Positions 31,757-43,917 of a stretch of 64,000 nucleotides of DNA are shown in pieces. The stretch is from assembly GCA_028994555.1 (NCBI GenBank), contig JARDVN010000001.1:1984001-2048000 (forward strand), read 5' to 3'. The DNA is from Citrobacter amalonaticus. Lineage in GTDB: Bacteria; Pseudomonadota; Gammaproteobacteria; Enterobacterales; Enterobacteriaceae. A program made the position numbers and the translations under genes. Every line of letters starts with the position of its first letter. Within the stretch, counting starts at the first letter, position 1. The notes under the pieces are model-generated. The model saw only the letters and a program-made list of their open reading frames with translations, had not been told where the DNA came from and did not search any database.

Positions 31757-34289
31757 ATGGCCGGGAATGACCGCGAGCCAATTGGACGCAAAGGGAAACC
31801 CACGCGTCCGGTGAAACAAAAGGTGAGCCGTCGCCAACTCAGAGATGATGAGTATGACGACGATTATGATGATGACTATGAGGATGAAGAACCGATGCCG
31901 CGTAAAGGTAAGGGCAAAGGGCGTAAGCCTCGTGGTAAGCGCGGCTGGTTGTGGCTGCTGCTGAAAATTGCGATTGTTTTTGCGGTTCTGCTGGCTATTT
32001 ACGGCGTCTATCTGGATCAAAAAATCCGTAGCCGTATTGATGGCAAAGTCTGGCAGTTGCCGGCGGCGGTGTATGGCCGGATGGTCAACCTTGAGCCGGA
32101 AATGTCGGTCAGCAAAAACGAAATGGTTAAACTGCTGGAAGCGACCCAGTATCGTCAGGTCAGCAAGATGACGCGTCCTGGCGAGTTTACCGTGCAGGCG
32201 AACAGCATTGAGATGATCCGCCGTCCGTTTGATTTCCCGGACAGCAAGGAGGGTCAGGTGCGCGCGCGTCTGACGTTCGATGGCGGTCATCTGGACACCA
32301 TCGTCAACATGGACAACAACCGCCAATTCGGTTTCTTCCGTCTCGATCCGCGTTTGATCACCATGCTGTCGTCGCCAAACGGCGAACAGCGTCTGTTCGT
32401 TCCGCGCAGCGGCTTCCCGGACCTGCTGGTGGATACTCTGCTGGCAACCGAAGACCGCCATTTCTACGAGCACGATGGGGTGAGTCTGTACTCCATCGGT
32501 CGCGCGGTACTGGCGAACCTGACCGCCGGACGCACGGTTCAGGGAGCAAGTACCCTGACCCAACAGCTGGTGAAAAACCTGTTCCTTTCCAGCGAGCGTT
32601 CGTACTGGCGTAAGGCCAACGAAGCCTACATGGCGCTGCTGATGGACGCTCGCTACAGCAAGGATCGTATTCTTGAGCTTTACATGAACGAGGTGTATCT
32701 CGGTCAGAGCGGCGACAACGAAATTCGTGGTTTCCCGCTGGCGAGCCTTTACTACTTTGGTCGCCCGGTGGAAGAGCTGAGTCTCGATCAGCAGGCGCTA
32801 CTGGTCGGCATGGTGAAAGGGGCCTCAATCTACAACCCGTGGCGTAACCCGAAACTGGCACTGGAACGTCGCAACCTGGTGCTGCGTCTGCTGCAACAAC
32901 AGCAGGTGATCGATCAGGAACTGTACGACATGCTGAGCGCGCGTCCGTTAGGCGTGCAGCCGCGCGGTGGGGTGATCTCACCACAGCCCGCGTTCATGCA
33001 GATGGTGCGTCAGGAGTTACAGGCGAAGCTGGGTGATAAAGTCAAAGATCTCTCCGGCGTGAAGATCTTCACCACCTTTGACTCTGTTGCCCAGGATGCC
33101 GCAGAAAAAGCGGCGGTTGACGGAATTCCGGAGCTGAAGAAACAGCGCAAGCTGAGCGATCTGGAAACGGCGATTGTGGTGGTAGACCGCTTCAGTGGTG
33201 AAGTGCGTGCGATGGTCGGTGGGGCGGAGCCGCAGTTTGCCGGTTATAACCGTGCGATGCAGGCACGTCGTTCGATTGGTTCTCTGGCAAAACCGGCGAC
33301 CTATTTGACTGCGCTAAGCCAGCCGAAAATCTATCGTCTGAACACCTGGATTGCCGATGCGCCGATTGCGCTGCGCCAGCCGAACGGCCAGGTGTGGTCG
33401 CCGCAGAATGACGATCGCCGTTATAGCGAAAGCGGAAAAGTGATGCTGGTGGATGCGCTGACGCGCTCCATGAACGTGCCGACGGTTAATCTGGGGATGG
33501 CGCTTGGTTTGCCAGCCGTTACCGATACCTGGCTGAAACTGGGCGTACCGAAAGAACAGCTGCATCCGGTTCCGGCTATGCTGCTGGGGGGCGCTGAACC
33601 TGACGCCGATTGAAGTGGCACAGGCGTTCCAGACCATTGCCAGCGGCGGTAACCGCGCGCCGCTTTCCGCGCTGCGTTCGGTGATTGCTGAAGATGGCAC
33701 CGTGCTGTACCAGAGCTTCCCGCAGGCGGAGCGCGCCGTTCCGGCTCAGGCGGCCTATATGACGTTGTGGACGATGCAGCAGGTGGTGCAGCGTGGTACG
33801 GGTCGTCAGCTGGGCGCGAAGTACCCGAATCTGCATCTGGCAGGTAAAACCGGGACCACCAACAACAACGTCGATACCTGGTTTGCCGGTATCGACGGCA
33901 GTCAGGTGACCATCACCTGGGTAGGGCGCGATAACAACCAGCCGACGAAGCTGTACGGTGCGAGCGGGGCGATGTCGATTTATCAGCGTTATCTGGCTAA
34001 CCAGACGCCGACGCCGCTGACGTTAACTCCGCCGGAGGATATTGCGGAGATGGGCGTCGACTATGACGGTAATTTCGTCTGCAGCGGCGGTATGCGCACG
34101 TTGCCGGTCTGGACCTCAGACCCGGATTCACTCTGCCAGCAGGGTGAGATGATGCAACAGCCGACCGGAAATCCGTTCGATCAATCTTCTCAGCAGCAAC
34201 CGCAGCAGCAACAGCAGCCGCCGAAAGAAGAGAAGAAAGACAGCGACGGGGTTGCCGGCTGGATTAAAGATATGTTTGGCGGTAATTAA
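31757..34289 (+). CDS. mrcB: penicillin-binding protein 1B, one frame disruption
   Basis: A bifunctional peptidoglycan synthase. A charged cytoplasmic tail (Asp-rich, then [17 protein letters not shown]) leads to one membrane segment near residue 65. The glycosyltransferase 51 domain ([31 protein letters not shown]) and the transpeptidase domain (SxxK in [16 protein letters not shown] in [18 protein letters not shown]) follow. The tail is Gln-rich. The start is ATG 31757. G6 33586-33591 has one G too many ([15 protein letters not shown]); corrected, it has 843 residues against 844 in E. coli. Confidence 0.97.
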
Positions 34290-34295
34290 TCGCCG

Positions 34296-34326
34296 TGCCG
34301 GATGGCGCTTTCGCCGCCATCCGGCA
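34296..34326. repeat. REP hairpin after mrcB
   Basis: TGCCGGATGGCG and CGCCATCCGGCA form a near-perfect palindrome just after the mrcB stop, a REP-type unit likely to end or protect the transcript. Confidence 0.85.
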
Positions 34327-34460
34327 ATGACTTCGCAGAAACATTTCTGACTTCTTTTTTAACCCTTTCTTTTCATCTGGATATTTCTTAACCCCTCAGT
34401 TTTGGTAGGGACGCGTATCGCTTGCTATCGCAACCGCGTTTCGAATATTATTCTGCGGTC

Positions 34461-34490
34461 ATAATAATAATTCTCGTTTACGTTATCATT
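34461..34490 (+). promoter_or_regulatory. Fur box upstream of fhuA
   Basis: ATAATAATAATTCTCGTTTA followed by CGTTATCATT resembles overlapping Fur hexamers (GATAAT/ATTATC types) and matches what I recall of the E. coli fhuA operator. It lies 24 bases before the fhuA ATG, so iron repression of the operon is expected. Confidence 0.75.
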
Positions 34491-34513
34491 CACTTTCCAT
34501 CAGAGATATACCA

Positions 34514-36777
34514 ATGGCGCGTCAAAAAAACTGCTCAGCCAAAACACTCGCTGCGTAAAATTGCAGCTGTAGTTGCCACAGCGGTTAGCGGCATGTCTGT
34601 CTGTGCACAGGCGGCGGTTGAACCGAAAAAAGAAGACACGATCACCGTCACCGCAGCTCCTGCTCCGCAGGAAAGTGCATGGGGCCCGGCGGCAACCATC
34701 GCGGCACGTCAATCTGCCACTGCGACCAAAACGGATACCCCGATTCAGAAAGTTCCCCAGTCTATTTCTGTGGTGACTGCCGAAGAGATGGCGCTGCACC
34801 AGCCGAAATCCGTAAAAGAAGCGCTCAGCTACACGCCTGGCGTCGCAGTAGGAACGCGTGGCGCGTCCAACACCTACGACTACCTGATCATTCGCGGTTT
34901 CGCTGCCGATGGCCAAAGTCAGAATAACTATCTGAACGGCCTGAAGATGCAGGGGAATTTCTACAACGATGCGGTGATTGACCCTTATATGCTGGAACGC
35001 GCGGAAGTGATGCGTGGGCCGGTTTCCGTTCTGTACGGAAAGAGCAACCCGGGTGGCTTACTGAATATGGTCAGCAAGCGTCCGACCACCGAGCCGCTGA
35101 AAGAAGTTCAGTTTAAAATGGGTACGGACAGCCTGTTCCAGACCGGTTTTGACTTCAGCGATGCGCTGGACGACGACGGCGTTTACTCTTACCGTTTAAC
35201 GGGTCTGGCCCGCTCGGCGAATGCGCAGCAACAGGGGGGCGGAAGAACAGCGTTATGCTATCGCGCCGTCCTTTAGCTGGCGTCCGGATGACAAAACCAA
35301 CTTCACGTTCCTGTCCTACTTCCAGAACGAACCCGAGACCGGTTACTACGGTTGGCTGCCGAAAGAAGGGACCGTCAGCACGCTGCCGAACGGTAAGCGT
35401 CTGTCGACCGACTTCAATGAAGGCGCGAAAAACAATACCTACTCTCGTAATGAGAAGATGGTCGGGTATAGCTTCGACCACGAATTCAACGATACTTTTA
35501 CCGTGCGTCAGAACCTGCGTTACGCGGAAAACAAAGTTTCGCAGAACAGTGTATACGGCTACGGCATGTGTTCCGATCCGTTGTACACCAAAGACGTAGC
35601 TGCACTCAAATTAAGCCCATGTAAAAGTATTCCGCAGTCACAGTGGGGTCATACGCTGACCCGTCAGTACGTCGATGATAACGAAAAACTGCAGAACTTC
35701 TCTGTGGATACCCAACTGCAAAGCAAGTTTGCGACCGGCTCTCTGGATCATACACTGCTGACCGGTGTTGACTTCATGCGTATGCGTAACGACATCAATT
35801 CCTGGTTTGGCTGGGCGGGTTCGGTTGCGCCGTCTGACATCTACAACCTTGATCGCAGTGATTTCGACTTCGGATCCCATCCAGGCCCAGGCGCAGCCTA
35901 TCGCGTGCTTAACAAGCAGAAGCAGACCGGGGCGTATGTGCAGGATCAGATGCAGTGGGACAAGGTGCTGGTTACGCTGGGCGGTCGTTACGACTGGGCG
36001 CAGCAGGACACTCTGGATCGTGAAGAGAATACTCAGCACTCGCGTAATGATAACGAGTTCACCTGGCGCGGCGGCGTAAACTACCTGTTCGACAACGGCG
36101 TGACTCCGTACTTCAGCTACAGCGAATCGTTCGAACCGGCGTCTACCGTGGGCGCGAATGGCAGCATCTTTGCTCCGTCTAAAGGCAAGCAGTACGAAGC
36201 GGGCGTGAAATATGTCCCGAACGATCGTCCGATCGTGCTCACCGGTGCGGTCTATCAGTTGACCAAAACCAACAACCTGATGGCCGATCCGAACGGTTCG
36301 TTCTTCTCGGTTGAAGGCGGTGAGATTCGCTCCCGCGGCGTTGAAGTGGAAGCAAAAGCGGCGCTGTCTGCCAGCGTTAACGTGGTCGGTTCCTACACCT
36401 ATACAGATGCGGAATACACCACCGACACCAATTACAAAGGCAACACTCCGGCACAGGTGCCAAAACATATGGCGTCGCTGTGGGGCGATTACACGATGTT
36501 TGACGGCCCGCTCTCCGGTCTGACTCTGGGCACCGGCGTCCGCTATACCAGCTCCAGCTATGGCGATCCGGCTAACTCCTTTAAAGTCGGCAGCTACACC
36601 CTGGTGGATGCGCTGGTCCGCTATGATCTTGCACGTCTGGGCATGGCGGGTTCCAACGTCGCGCTGCACGTCAACAACCTGTTTGACCGCGAATACGTCG
36701 CCAGCTGCTTTAACACCTATGGCTGCTTCTGGGGCGCGGAACGTCAGGTCGTTGCGACGGCAACCTTCCGTTTCTAA
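34514..36777 (+). CDS. fhuA: ferrichrome outer-membrane receptor FhuA, two frame disruptions
   Basis: A TonB-dependent 22-strand barrel that imports ferrichrome and serves as receptor for phages and colicin M in E. coli. The start is ATG 34514 (MARQKTAQPKHSLRKIAAVV), with a signal ending MSVCAQA. The TonB box is DTITVTAAP; the plug has VPQSISVVTAEEMALHQPKS and RGPVSVLYGKSNPGGL; the last residues are TATFRF with terminal Phe. A surplus A in A7 34524-34530 and a surplus G in G6 35234-35239 (AQQQG|AEEQRYA) break the frame. Corrected, it has 753 residues. Loop sequences around 35560-35670 and 35810-35910 differ from E. coli. Confidence 0.97.
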
Positions 36778-36824
36778 TTTTTCTTTGGGCACGCATTGCG
36801 TGCCCGCTTTACAAGTTGGCCGCT

Positions 36825-37622
36825 ATGCAGGAACAGACCCATCATCCCGATACCACGTTTGCACTGCGTGATGTCTCCTTTCGCGTGCCCGGTCGCACGC
36901 TTCTGCACCCTCTGTCGTTAACTTTTCCCGTCGGTAAAGTGACTGGCCTGATTGGTCACAATGGTTCAGGTAAATCCACGTTGTTAAAAATGTTGGGCCG
37001 CCACCAGCCGCCGTCGCAAGGGGATATCCTGCTCGATGCCCAGCCGCTGAACAGCTGGAACAGCAAAGCGTTTGCCCGCAAGGTGGCATATTTACCGCAG
37101 CAGTTGCCAGCGGCGGAAGGGATGACCGTACGTGAACTGGTGGCGATCGGTCGCTATCCGTGGCACGGGGCGCTGGGACGTTTTGGCGTGGCGGACAGAG
37201 AAAAAGTGGAAGAGGCGATCGCGCTGGTAGGGTTAAAACCGCTGGCGCATCGTCTGGTCGATAGCCTCTCCGGTGGTGAACGTCAGCGCGCATGGATAGC
37301 AATGCTGGTGGCACAAGACAGTCGCTGCCTGTTACTGGACGAACCCACCTCGGCACTGGATATTGCTCATCAGGTCGATGTCCTTGCGCTGGTGCATCGT
37401 CTCAGCCAACAGCGGGGGCTGACGGTGATCGCGGTGCTGCATGATATTAATATGGCTGCCCGCTACTGCGACTATCTGGTCGCGCTGCGCGGTGGCGAAA
37501 TGATTGCCCAGGGTACGCCTGCTGAGCTGATGCGCAGCGAAACTCTGGAGCTGATTTATGGTCTCCCGATGGGGATCCTGCCGCATCCGGCAGGGGCCGC
37601 GCCCGTGAGTTTTGTCTACTAA
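36825..37622 (+). CDS. fhuC: ferrichrome ABC transporter ATPase
   Basis: It powers uptake of hydroxamate siderophores through FhuB. It has 265 residues from ATG 36825 (MQEQTHHPDTTFALRDVSFR); a TTG codon at 36816 is in frame but not needed. Walker A is GHNGSGKSTLLK, the signature LSGGERQRAW, Walker B CLLLDEPTSALD, and the switch histidine is in VLHDINMAARY. A small GGGCACGC/GCGTGCCC hairpin at 36787-36805 separates it from fhuA. Its stop overlaps the fhuD start by one base. Confidence 0.98.
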   Translation: MQEQTHHPDTTFALRDVSFRVPGRTLLHPLSLTFPVGKVTGLIGHNGSGKSTLLKMLGRHQPPSQGDILLDAQPLNSWNSKAFARKVAYLPQQLPAAEGMTVRELVAIGRYPWHGALGRFGVADREKVEEAIALVGLKPLAHRLVDSLSGGERQRAWIAMLVAQDSRCLLLDEPTSALDIAHQVDVLALVHRLSQQRGLTVIAVLHDINMAARYCDYLVALRGGEMIAQGTPAELMRSETLELIYGLPMGILPHPAGAAPVSFVY

Positions 37623-38514
37623 TGCGCGGATTACCCCCCATCACTCGTCGTCGTTTATTAACGGCGATGGCACTCTCCCCACTGCTCTGGCAGATGAACA
37701 CGGCGCGTGCGACCGCGGTTAACCCGCACCGGATCGTGGCGCTGGAGTGGCTGCCCGTCGAGTTGCTGCTGGCGCTTGGCGTGACGCCTTATGGCGTGGC
37801 GGATATTCCCAACTACCGCCTGTGGGTGAACGAGCCGCCGCTGCCTGCGTCGGTGATTGATGTTGGATTACGCACCGAGCCGAATCTTGAACTGCTGACC
37901 GAAATGAAGCCCTCCTATATGTTCTGGTCGACAGGGTACGGTCCTTCCCCCCGAAACGCTGGCGCGAATTGCGCCCGGACGTGGCTTCAACTTCAGCGAT
38001 GGCAAACAGCCCTTAGCCGTAGCGCGTCGATCGCTGATCGACATGGCGCAGATGCTGAATCTGGAATCTGCGGCTGAGCGACATCTGGCGGAATACGATC
38101 AGTTTATTGCCAGCCGGAAGCCGCGCTTTGTGCAGCGAGGCGATCGTCCGTTGCTGTTGATGACGCTGCTCGATCCGCGTCATATGCTGGTTTTCGGCCC
38201 GAACTGTCTGTTCCAGGGAGTGCTGGATGAGTACGGCATCCGTAACGCCTGGCAGGGCGAAACCAATTTCTGGGGCAGTACTGCGGTGGGTATCGATCGC
38301 CTGGCCGCTTATAAAGACGCCGACGTGCTCTGTTTTGACCATGGCAATAACAAAGAGATGGAAACGCTGATGGCGACGCCACTCTGGCAGGCGATGCCGT
38401 TCGTGCGTGAAGGTCGTTTTCAGCGCGTACCGGCAGTGTGGTTCTACGGCGCGACGTTATCGTCCATGCAGTTTGTGCGTATTCTGGATAAGGCGTTAGG
38501 GGGGCAAATCGTGA
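37622..38514 (+). CDS. fhuD: periplasmic ferrichrome-binding protein FhuD, two frame disruptions
   Basis: It binds ferric hydroxamates in the periplasm and delivers them to FhuB. The N-terminus MRGLPPITRRRLLTAMALSP has a twin-arginine-like signal. Conserved blocks are ALEWLPVELLLALGVTPYGV, DVGLRTEPNLELL and NAWQGETNFWGSTAVGID. A surplus C in C6 37947-37952 (YGPSP|ETLARIAP) and a surplus G in G6 38499-38504 break it. The second error hides the TGA at 38512-38514 and fuses the frame to fhuB. Corrected, it has 296 residues as in E. coli, ending ALGGKS. Confidence 0.95.
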
Positions 38515-40495
38515 GCAAACGGATTGCACTCTTCCCGGCCTCCCTCCTGCTGCTGCTGTTCATCGTCGCTGTGGGCTTGACCTGGACGAACTTCTCCATC
38601 GCGTTGCCGCGCGCTCAGTGGCAGCAGGCGCTGTGGTCGCCCAATATCGATATCATCGAACAGATGATTTTCCATTACAGTCTTCTCCCTCGTCTGGTTA
38701 TCTCCCTGCTGGTCGGGGCTGGACTGGGCCTGGTTGGCGTGCTCTTTCAACAGGTGCTGCGTAACCCGCTTGCAGAACCGACCACACTCGGTGTGGCGAC
38801 CGGCGCACAGTTGGGCATAACGGTCACTACGCTGTGGGCGATTCCAGGCGTACTGGCCGCGCAGTTCGCCGCACTGGCGGGGGCGTGTATCGTCGGGGCG
38901 CTGGTGTTTGGCGTCGCCTGGGGCAAACGTCTGTCTCCCGTCACGTTGATCCTCGCGGGCCTGGTCGTTAGCTTGTACTGCGGGGCAATCAACCAGTTAC
39001 TGGTTATCTTCCATCACGATCAGTTGCAAAGTATGTTTCTGTGGAGCACCGGTACGCTGACGCAAACCGACTGGAGCGGGGTGCAGCGTCTGTGGCCGCA
39101 ACTGCTGGGCGGGGTAATGCTCACTCTGTTACTGCTGCGCCCGCTGACCCTGATGGGGCTGGACGACGGCGTGGCGCGTAATTTAGGGCTGGCGCTGTCG
39201 CTGGCGCGTCTGGCGGCGCTATCGCTGGCGATCGTGCTCAGCGCGCTGCTGGTCAATGCGGTGGGGATTATCGGTTTTATTGGCCTGTTTGCACCGTTGC
39301 TGGCGAAAATGCTCGGCGCGCGGCGTCTGCTGGCGCGCCTGATGCTGGCGCCGCTTATCGGCGCGCTGATTCTCTGGCTTTCCGATCAGGTCATTCTCTG
39401 GCTGACCCGTGTATGGATGGAAGTGTCCACCGGTTCTGTGACGGCGCTGATCGGCGCACCGTTGCTGCTGTGGCTGCTACCGCGACTGCGAAGTCAGAGC
39501 GCGCCGGACATGAACGTCAGCAACCAAGTGGCGACGGAACGTCAGCATGTGCTGGGTTATGCGCTGCTCGGCGGCGTGCTGTTGTTGATCGGGGCATATG
39601 TCGCGCTGTCGCTGGGGCGTGACGCGCTGGGCTGGAACTGGGCCAGCGGCGCACAGCTTGAAGAACTGATGCCCTGGCGCTGGCCGCGTATTCTGGCTGC
39701 AATGATTGCCGGTATCATGCTGGCGGTGGCAGGCTGCATTATTCAGCGCCTGACCGGGAACCCGATGGCGAGTCCTGAGGTGCTGGGGATCAGCTCCGGC
39801 GCGGCGTTTGGCGTGGTGCTGATGCTGTTTCTGGTGCCGGGCAATGCGTTTGGCTGGCTGTTGCCCGTCGGGAGTCTCGGTGCTGCCGCCACGCTGTTGA
39901 TCATTATGATTGCTGCCGGACGGGGAGGATTCTCCCCCCCATCGTATGCTGCTGGCCGGGATGGCGCTCAGCACGGCCTTCACTATGCTGTTGATGATGT
40001 TACAGGCAAGCGGCGATCCGCGTATGGCCGGCGTGTTAACCTGGATCTCCGGCTCGACTTATAACGCGACAAGCGAACAGGTGCTGCGCACCGGGATTGT
40101 GATGGTTGTCCTGTTAGCCATCACGCCGCTGTGCCGCCGTTGGCTAACCATTTTACCGCTGGGTGGCGATACCGCTCGTGCCGTTGGGATGGCGCTGACC
40201 CCGTCGCGTATCGCGCTGCTGTTACTGGCGGCCAGCCTGACGGCCTCGGCTACGATGACCATTGGTCCACTGAGTTTTGTCGGGCTGATGGCACCGCATA
40301 TCGCGCGGATGTTAGGTTTTCGTCGAACGATGCCACATATTGTGATGTCGGCGCTGGCGGGGGGGCTTATTGCTCATCTTTGCCGACTGGTGCGGGCGGA
40401 TGGTGCTGTTCCCGTATCAGATCCCGGCGGGGATACTTTCGACGTTTATCGGCGCGCCGTACTTTATCTATCTGTTACGTAAGCAGAGTCGTTGA
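38511..40495 (+). CDS. fhuB: ferrichrome ABC transporter permease FhuB, two frame disruptions
   Basis: A double-length FecCD-family permease with two homologous halves of about ten membrane segments each. GTG 38511 (VSKRIALFPASLLLLL) overlaps the fhuD stop by 4 bases. Each half carries the permease motif: GVLFQQVLRNPLAEPTTLGV in the first and CIIQRLTGNPMASPEVLGIS in the second. Surplus bases lie in C7 39934-39940 (GGFSP|HRMLLAGM) and G7 40359-40365 (ALAGG|LLLIFADWCG). Corrected, it has 660 residues, the E. coli length, ending YLLRKQSR. Confidence 0.96.
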
Positions 40496-40512
40496 TTCGG
40501 ATATTTTTCGTG

Positions 40513-40590
40513 CAGGCCGGATAAGACGCTTCGCGTCGCCATCCGGCAATAAAAAAACCGGGTGGGGGGCTTTGCCTCACCCGGCCTACG
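40513..40590. repeat. REP element and terminator between fhuB and hemL
   Basis: A REP unit (CAGGCCGGATAAGACGCTTC plus CATCCGGCAA) is followed by a T/A tract and a second hairpin, CCGGGTG and CACCCGG (40558-40584). Together they separate the convergent fhu operon and hemL. Confidence 0.85.
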
Positions 40591-40607
40591 GTTTAAAACG
40601 TACCCTG

Positions 40608-41888
40608 TTACAGCTTCGCAAACACCCGACGCGCGGCGTCGATAGTGTTATTGATGTCCTCCACACTGTGCGCCACGGACATAAAGCCCGCTTCAAACGC
40701 CGATGGCGCAAGGTAAACACCCTCATCCAGCATCAGGTGGAAGAAGCGTTTAAAGCGTTCCACATCGCAGGCCATCACGTCCTGATAACAGGTCACGGTT
40801 TTTGCGTTGGTGAAGAAAATCCCGAACATGCCGCCGACATGGTTAACGACCAGCGGAATCCCCGTGTCCTGCGCGGCTTCCAGTAAACCGTCGGCAAGGC
40901 GCGTGGTTAATTCATCCAGCGTTTCGTGAATGCCGGGTTGCGCGACTTCCGTCAGGCAGGCAAAACCGGCCGCCATCGCAATCGGGTTACCGGAAAGGGT
41001 TCCCGCCTGGTAAACCGGGCCGGTTGGCGCCAGCGCATCCATCACGTCACGGCGACCACCGAACGCGCCCACGGGCATACCGCCGCCGATGATTTTGCCC
41101 AGACAGGTCAGATCCGGCACCACGTTGTAGTAATCTTGTGCTCCGGCAAGCGCTACGCGAAAGCCAGTCATGACTTCGTCGATAATCAGCAGTGCGCCGA
41201 ACTCATCGCACAGTGCGCGCAGACCAGGCAGGAATTCCGGCAGCGGCGGGATGCAGTTCATATTGCCTGCCACTGGCTCAACGATGATACAGGCGATCTC
41301 CTGCGGGAACTGCTCGAACGCGGCACGCACGGAATTGAGATCGTTATAGGTGCAGGTCAGGGTGTGCTTCGCGAAATCAGCCGGCACGCCCGGAGAGTTT
41401 GGCTGGCCCAGCGTCAGCGCGCCAGAACCGGCTTTTACCAGCAGGCAGTCGGCGTGGCCGTGATAGCAGCCTTCGAATTTGATGATTTTATCGCGTCCGG
41501 TGAAGCCGCGAGCCAGGCGAATGGCGCTCATCGTTGCTTCTGTTCCGGAATTCACCATTCGTACCATATCCATCGTCGGCACCAGTTCGGTGACCAGCGC
41601 GGCCATTTTGACTTCCATCTCGGTTGGCGCGCCGAAGCTCAGGCCGCGTTCGGCGGCTTCGATTACCGCGTTACGGATCGCCGGATGGTTGTGCCCCAGC
41701 ACCATTGGTCCCCAGGATCCGACGTAATCGATATAGGCTTTGCCATCGACATCGTACAGATACGCGCCGTCCGCTTTTTCAATAAACAGCGGAGTACCAC
41801 CCACGCCAGTAAAGGCGCGAACAGGGGAGTTAACGCCGCCGGGGATTAGCTCGCGTGCTGCGCTGTAGAGGTTTTCAGACTTACTCAT
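40608..41888 (-). CDS. hemL: glutamate-1-semialdehyde 2,1-aminomutase
   Basis: A PLP enzyme that makes 5-aminolevulinate for haem and sirohaem by the C5 pathway. It has 426 residues as in E. coli ([20 protein letters not shown]). The PLP lysine lies in [19 protein letters not shown]. Other conserved blocks are [32 protein letters not shown] and [15 protein letters not shown]. It is intact and divergent from clcA. Confidence 0.99.
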   Translation of the reverse strand: MSKSENLYSAARELIPGGVNSPVRAFTGVGGTPLFIEKADGAYLYDVDGKAYIDYVGSWGPMVLGHNHPAIRNAVIEAAERGLSFGAPTEMEVKMAALVTELVPTMDMVRMVNSGTEATMSAIRLARGFTGRDKIIKFEGCYHGHADCLLVKAGSGALTLGQPNSPGVPADFAKHTLTCTYNDLNSVRAAFEQFPQEIACIIVEPVAGNMNCIPPLPEFLPGLRALCDEFGALLIIDEVMTGFRVALAGAQDYYNVVPDLTCLGKIIGGGMPVGAFGGRRDVMDALAPTGPVYQAGTLSGNPIAMAAGFACLTEVAQPGIHETLDELTTRLADGLLEAAQDTGIPLVVNHVGGMFGIFFTNAKTVTCYQDVMACDVERFKRFFHLMLDEGVYLAPSAFEAGFMSVAHSVEDINNTIDAARRVFAKL

Positions 41889-42056
41889 GGATGGGTTCCT
41901 GGTTCGTAGAAAAAGTGAATGCCCGCTATTCTAGTTATTCAGAGAAGGTTATGAAAGTTTTGCGCATTTGAAACATTACGATTTGAAGGGGATTTTCGGG
42001 TAAGAGGCGAGTACAATGCCGCCTCTGCATTTGTATTACCAATTAATGATCATCTG

Positions 42057-43478
42057 ATGAAGACAGAAACTCCCTCTTTTGAAGCACAGCAAATTGTGCG
42101 CTTACGGCGCAGAGACCAAATACGTCGGTTGCTGGAGCGGGATAAAACGCCGCTGGCGATCTTATTGATGGCGGCAGTGGTGGGGACGCTTACCGGTCTG
42201 GCGGGCGTGGCGTTCGAAAAAGCGGTGAGCTGGGTGCAAAATCTGCGTATCGGCGCGTTGGTGAATGTAGCTGACCATCCGCTTCTGCTCTGGCCGCTGG
42301 CGTTTATTCTCTCCGCATTACTGGCAATGGTCGGCTATTTTCTGGTGCGTAAATTTGCGCCGGAAGCGGGCGGTTCCGGGATCCCCGAGATCGAAGGCGC
42401 GCTGGAAGAGCTTCGCCCTGTGCGCTGGTGGCGTGTGTTGCCGGTCAAGTTTATTGGCGGGATGGGCACGCTGGGCGCGGGCATGGTGCTGGGGCGCGAA
42501 GGGCCGACGGTGCAGATTGGCGGGAATATTGGTCGTATGGTGCTGGATATTTTCCGTATGCGCAGCGCCGAGGCGCGCCATACCCTGCTGGCGACCGGTG
42601 CGGCAGCGGGCCTCTCGGCGGCGTTCAACGCGCCGCTGGCGGGCATTCTGTTTATCATTGAAGAGATGCGCCCGCAGTTTCGCTATAACCTCATCTCGAT
42701 CAAAGCCGTTTTTACCGGCGTGATCATGTCGAGCATTGTTTTCCGCATTTTCAACGGCGAATCGCCGATCATTGAGGTGGGGAAATTGTCCAACGCGCCG
42801 GTCAATACGCTGTGGCTGTATCTGATCCTCGGGATGATTTTTGGCTGTGTGGGGCCGGTATTTAATAAGCTGGTGTTGCGCACTCAGGATATGTTCCAGC
42901 GCTTTCATCATGGAAACACCACCAAATGGGTGCTGATGGGCGGTGCGATTGGCGGCCTGTGCGGCATTCTGGGGCTGATTGAACCGGCGGCGTCTGGCGG
43001 CGGTTTTAACCTTATTCCAATCGCCGCAGCGGGCAATTTTAGCGTCGGACTGCTGCTGTTTATCTTTATTGCCCGTGTGATCACTACTTTACTTTGCTTC
43101 TCTTCGGGTGCGCCCGGCGGGATTTTTGCCCCGATGCTGGCGCTGGGTACACTGTTGGGCACCGCATTTGGGATGGCAGCGGCGGCAGGATTTCCACATT
43201 ACCAGCTTGAGGCCGGAACGTTCGCCATTGCCGGAATGGGCGCGCTGCTGGCGGCCTCCGTGCGTGCGCCGCTGACCGGTATCGTGTTGGTGCTGGAAAT
43301 GACCGATAACTATCAGCTCATTTTGCCAATGATTATTACCTGCCTTGGCGCAACACTATTGGCGCAATTCCTCGGCGGAAAACCGCTATACTCAACCATT
43401 CTTGCCCGCACGCTGGCAAAGCAGGAAGCGGAGCAGGCGGCAAAAAGTCAGACGACCACTGCTGGCGAGAATACTTGA
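42057..43478 (+). CDS. clcA: H+/Cl- exchange transporter ClcA
   Basis: A 2 Cl-/1 H+ antiporter used in extreme acid resistance; inner membrane, homodimeric. It has 473 residues as in E. coli. Anion-site motifs are [24 protein letters not shown] (with the gating Glu) and [14 protein letters not shown]. The internal proton Glu lies in [11 protein letters not shown]. It is intact. Confidence 0.99.
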   Translation: MKTETPSFEAQQIVRLRRRDQIRRLLERDKTPLAILLMAAVVGTLTGLAGVAFEKAVSWVQNLRIGALVNVADHPLLLWPLAFILSALLAMVGYFLVRKFAPEAGGSGIPEIEGALEELRPVRWWRVLPVKFIGGMGTLGAGMVLGREGPTVQIGGNIGRMVLDIFRMRSAEARHTLLATGAAAGLSAAFNAPLAGILFIIEEMRPQFRYNLISIKAVFTGVIMSSIVFRIFNGESPIIEVGKLSNAPVNTLWLYLILGMIFGCVGPVFNKLVLRTQDMFQRFHHGNTTKWVLMGGAIGGLCGILGLIEPAASGGGFNLIPIAAAGNFSVGLLLFIFIARVITTLLCFSSGAPGGIFAPMLALGTLLGTAFGMAAAAGFPHYQLEAGTFAIAGMGALLAASVRAPLTGIVLVLEMTDNYQLILPMIITCLGATLLAQFLGGKPLYSTILARTLAKQEAEQAAKSQTTTAGENT

Positions 43479-43559
43479 ATGAAATACCAGGGTATTAGAT
43501 AATGACGCCAGTATTGGGTCAGAATTTGCCCAATTGCCGATGTCGTTTGGAGCAAAAAT

Positions 43560-43904
43560 ATGAGTGATGACGTAGCGCTGCCACTGCAATTTACTGAAGC
43601 AGCAGCCAATAAAGTAAAAAGCCTGATCGCGGACGAAGAAAACCCGAATCTGAAACTGCGTGTTTATATCACCGGTGGCGGTTGCAGCGGTTTTCAGTAT
43701 GGTTTTACCTTTGATGACCAGGTCAACGAAGGCGATATGACCATCGAAAAGCAGGGCGTTGGCCTGGTGGTTGACCCAATGAGCCTGCAGTATCTGGTCG
43801 GTGGTTCTGTTGACTACACCGAAGGTCTGGAAGGTTCCCGCTTCGTAGTCACCAACCCGAATGCGAAAAGCACCTGCGGGTGTGGTTCTTCCTTCAGCAT
43901 CTGA
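43560..43904 (+). CDS. erpA: iron-sulfur cluster insertion protein ErpA
   Basis: An A-type carrier that delivers Fe-S clusters to apoproteins, including the isoprenoid enzymes IspG and IspH. It has 114 residues with cluster cysteines at 42 ([11 protein letters not shown]), 106 and 108 ([11 protein letters not shown]). Functionally it links to dxr in this same window through the isoprenoid pathway. Confidence 0.99.
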   Translation: MSDDVALPLQFTEAAANKVKSLIADEENPNLKLRVYITGGGCSGFQYGFTFDDQVNEGDMTIEKQGVGLVVDPMSLQYLVGGSVDYTEGLEGSRFVVTNPNAKSTCGCGSSFSI

Positions 43905-43917
43905 GTGCTGTCTGTCA

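Noticed and set aside
36560..36871. Open frame bridging the end of fhuA and fhuC
   Set aside because: It is an out-of-frame reading of the FhuA C-terminus and ends within fhuC.
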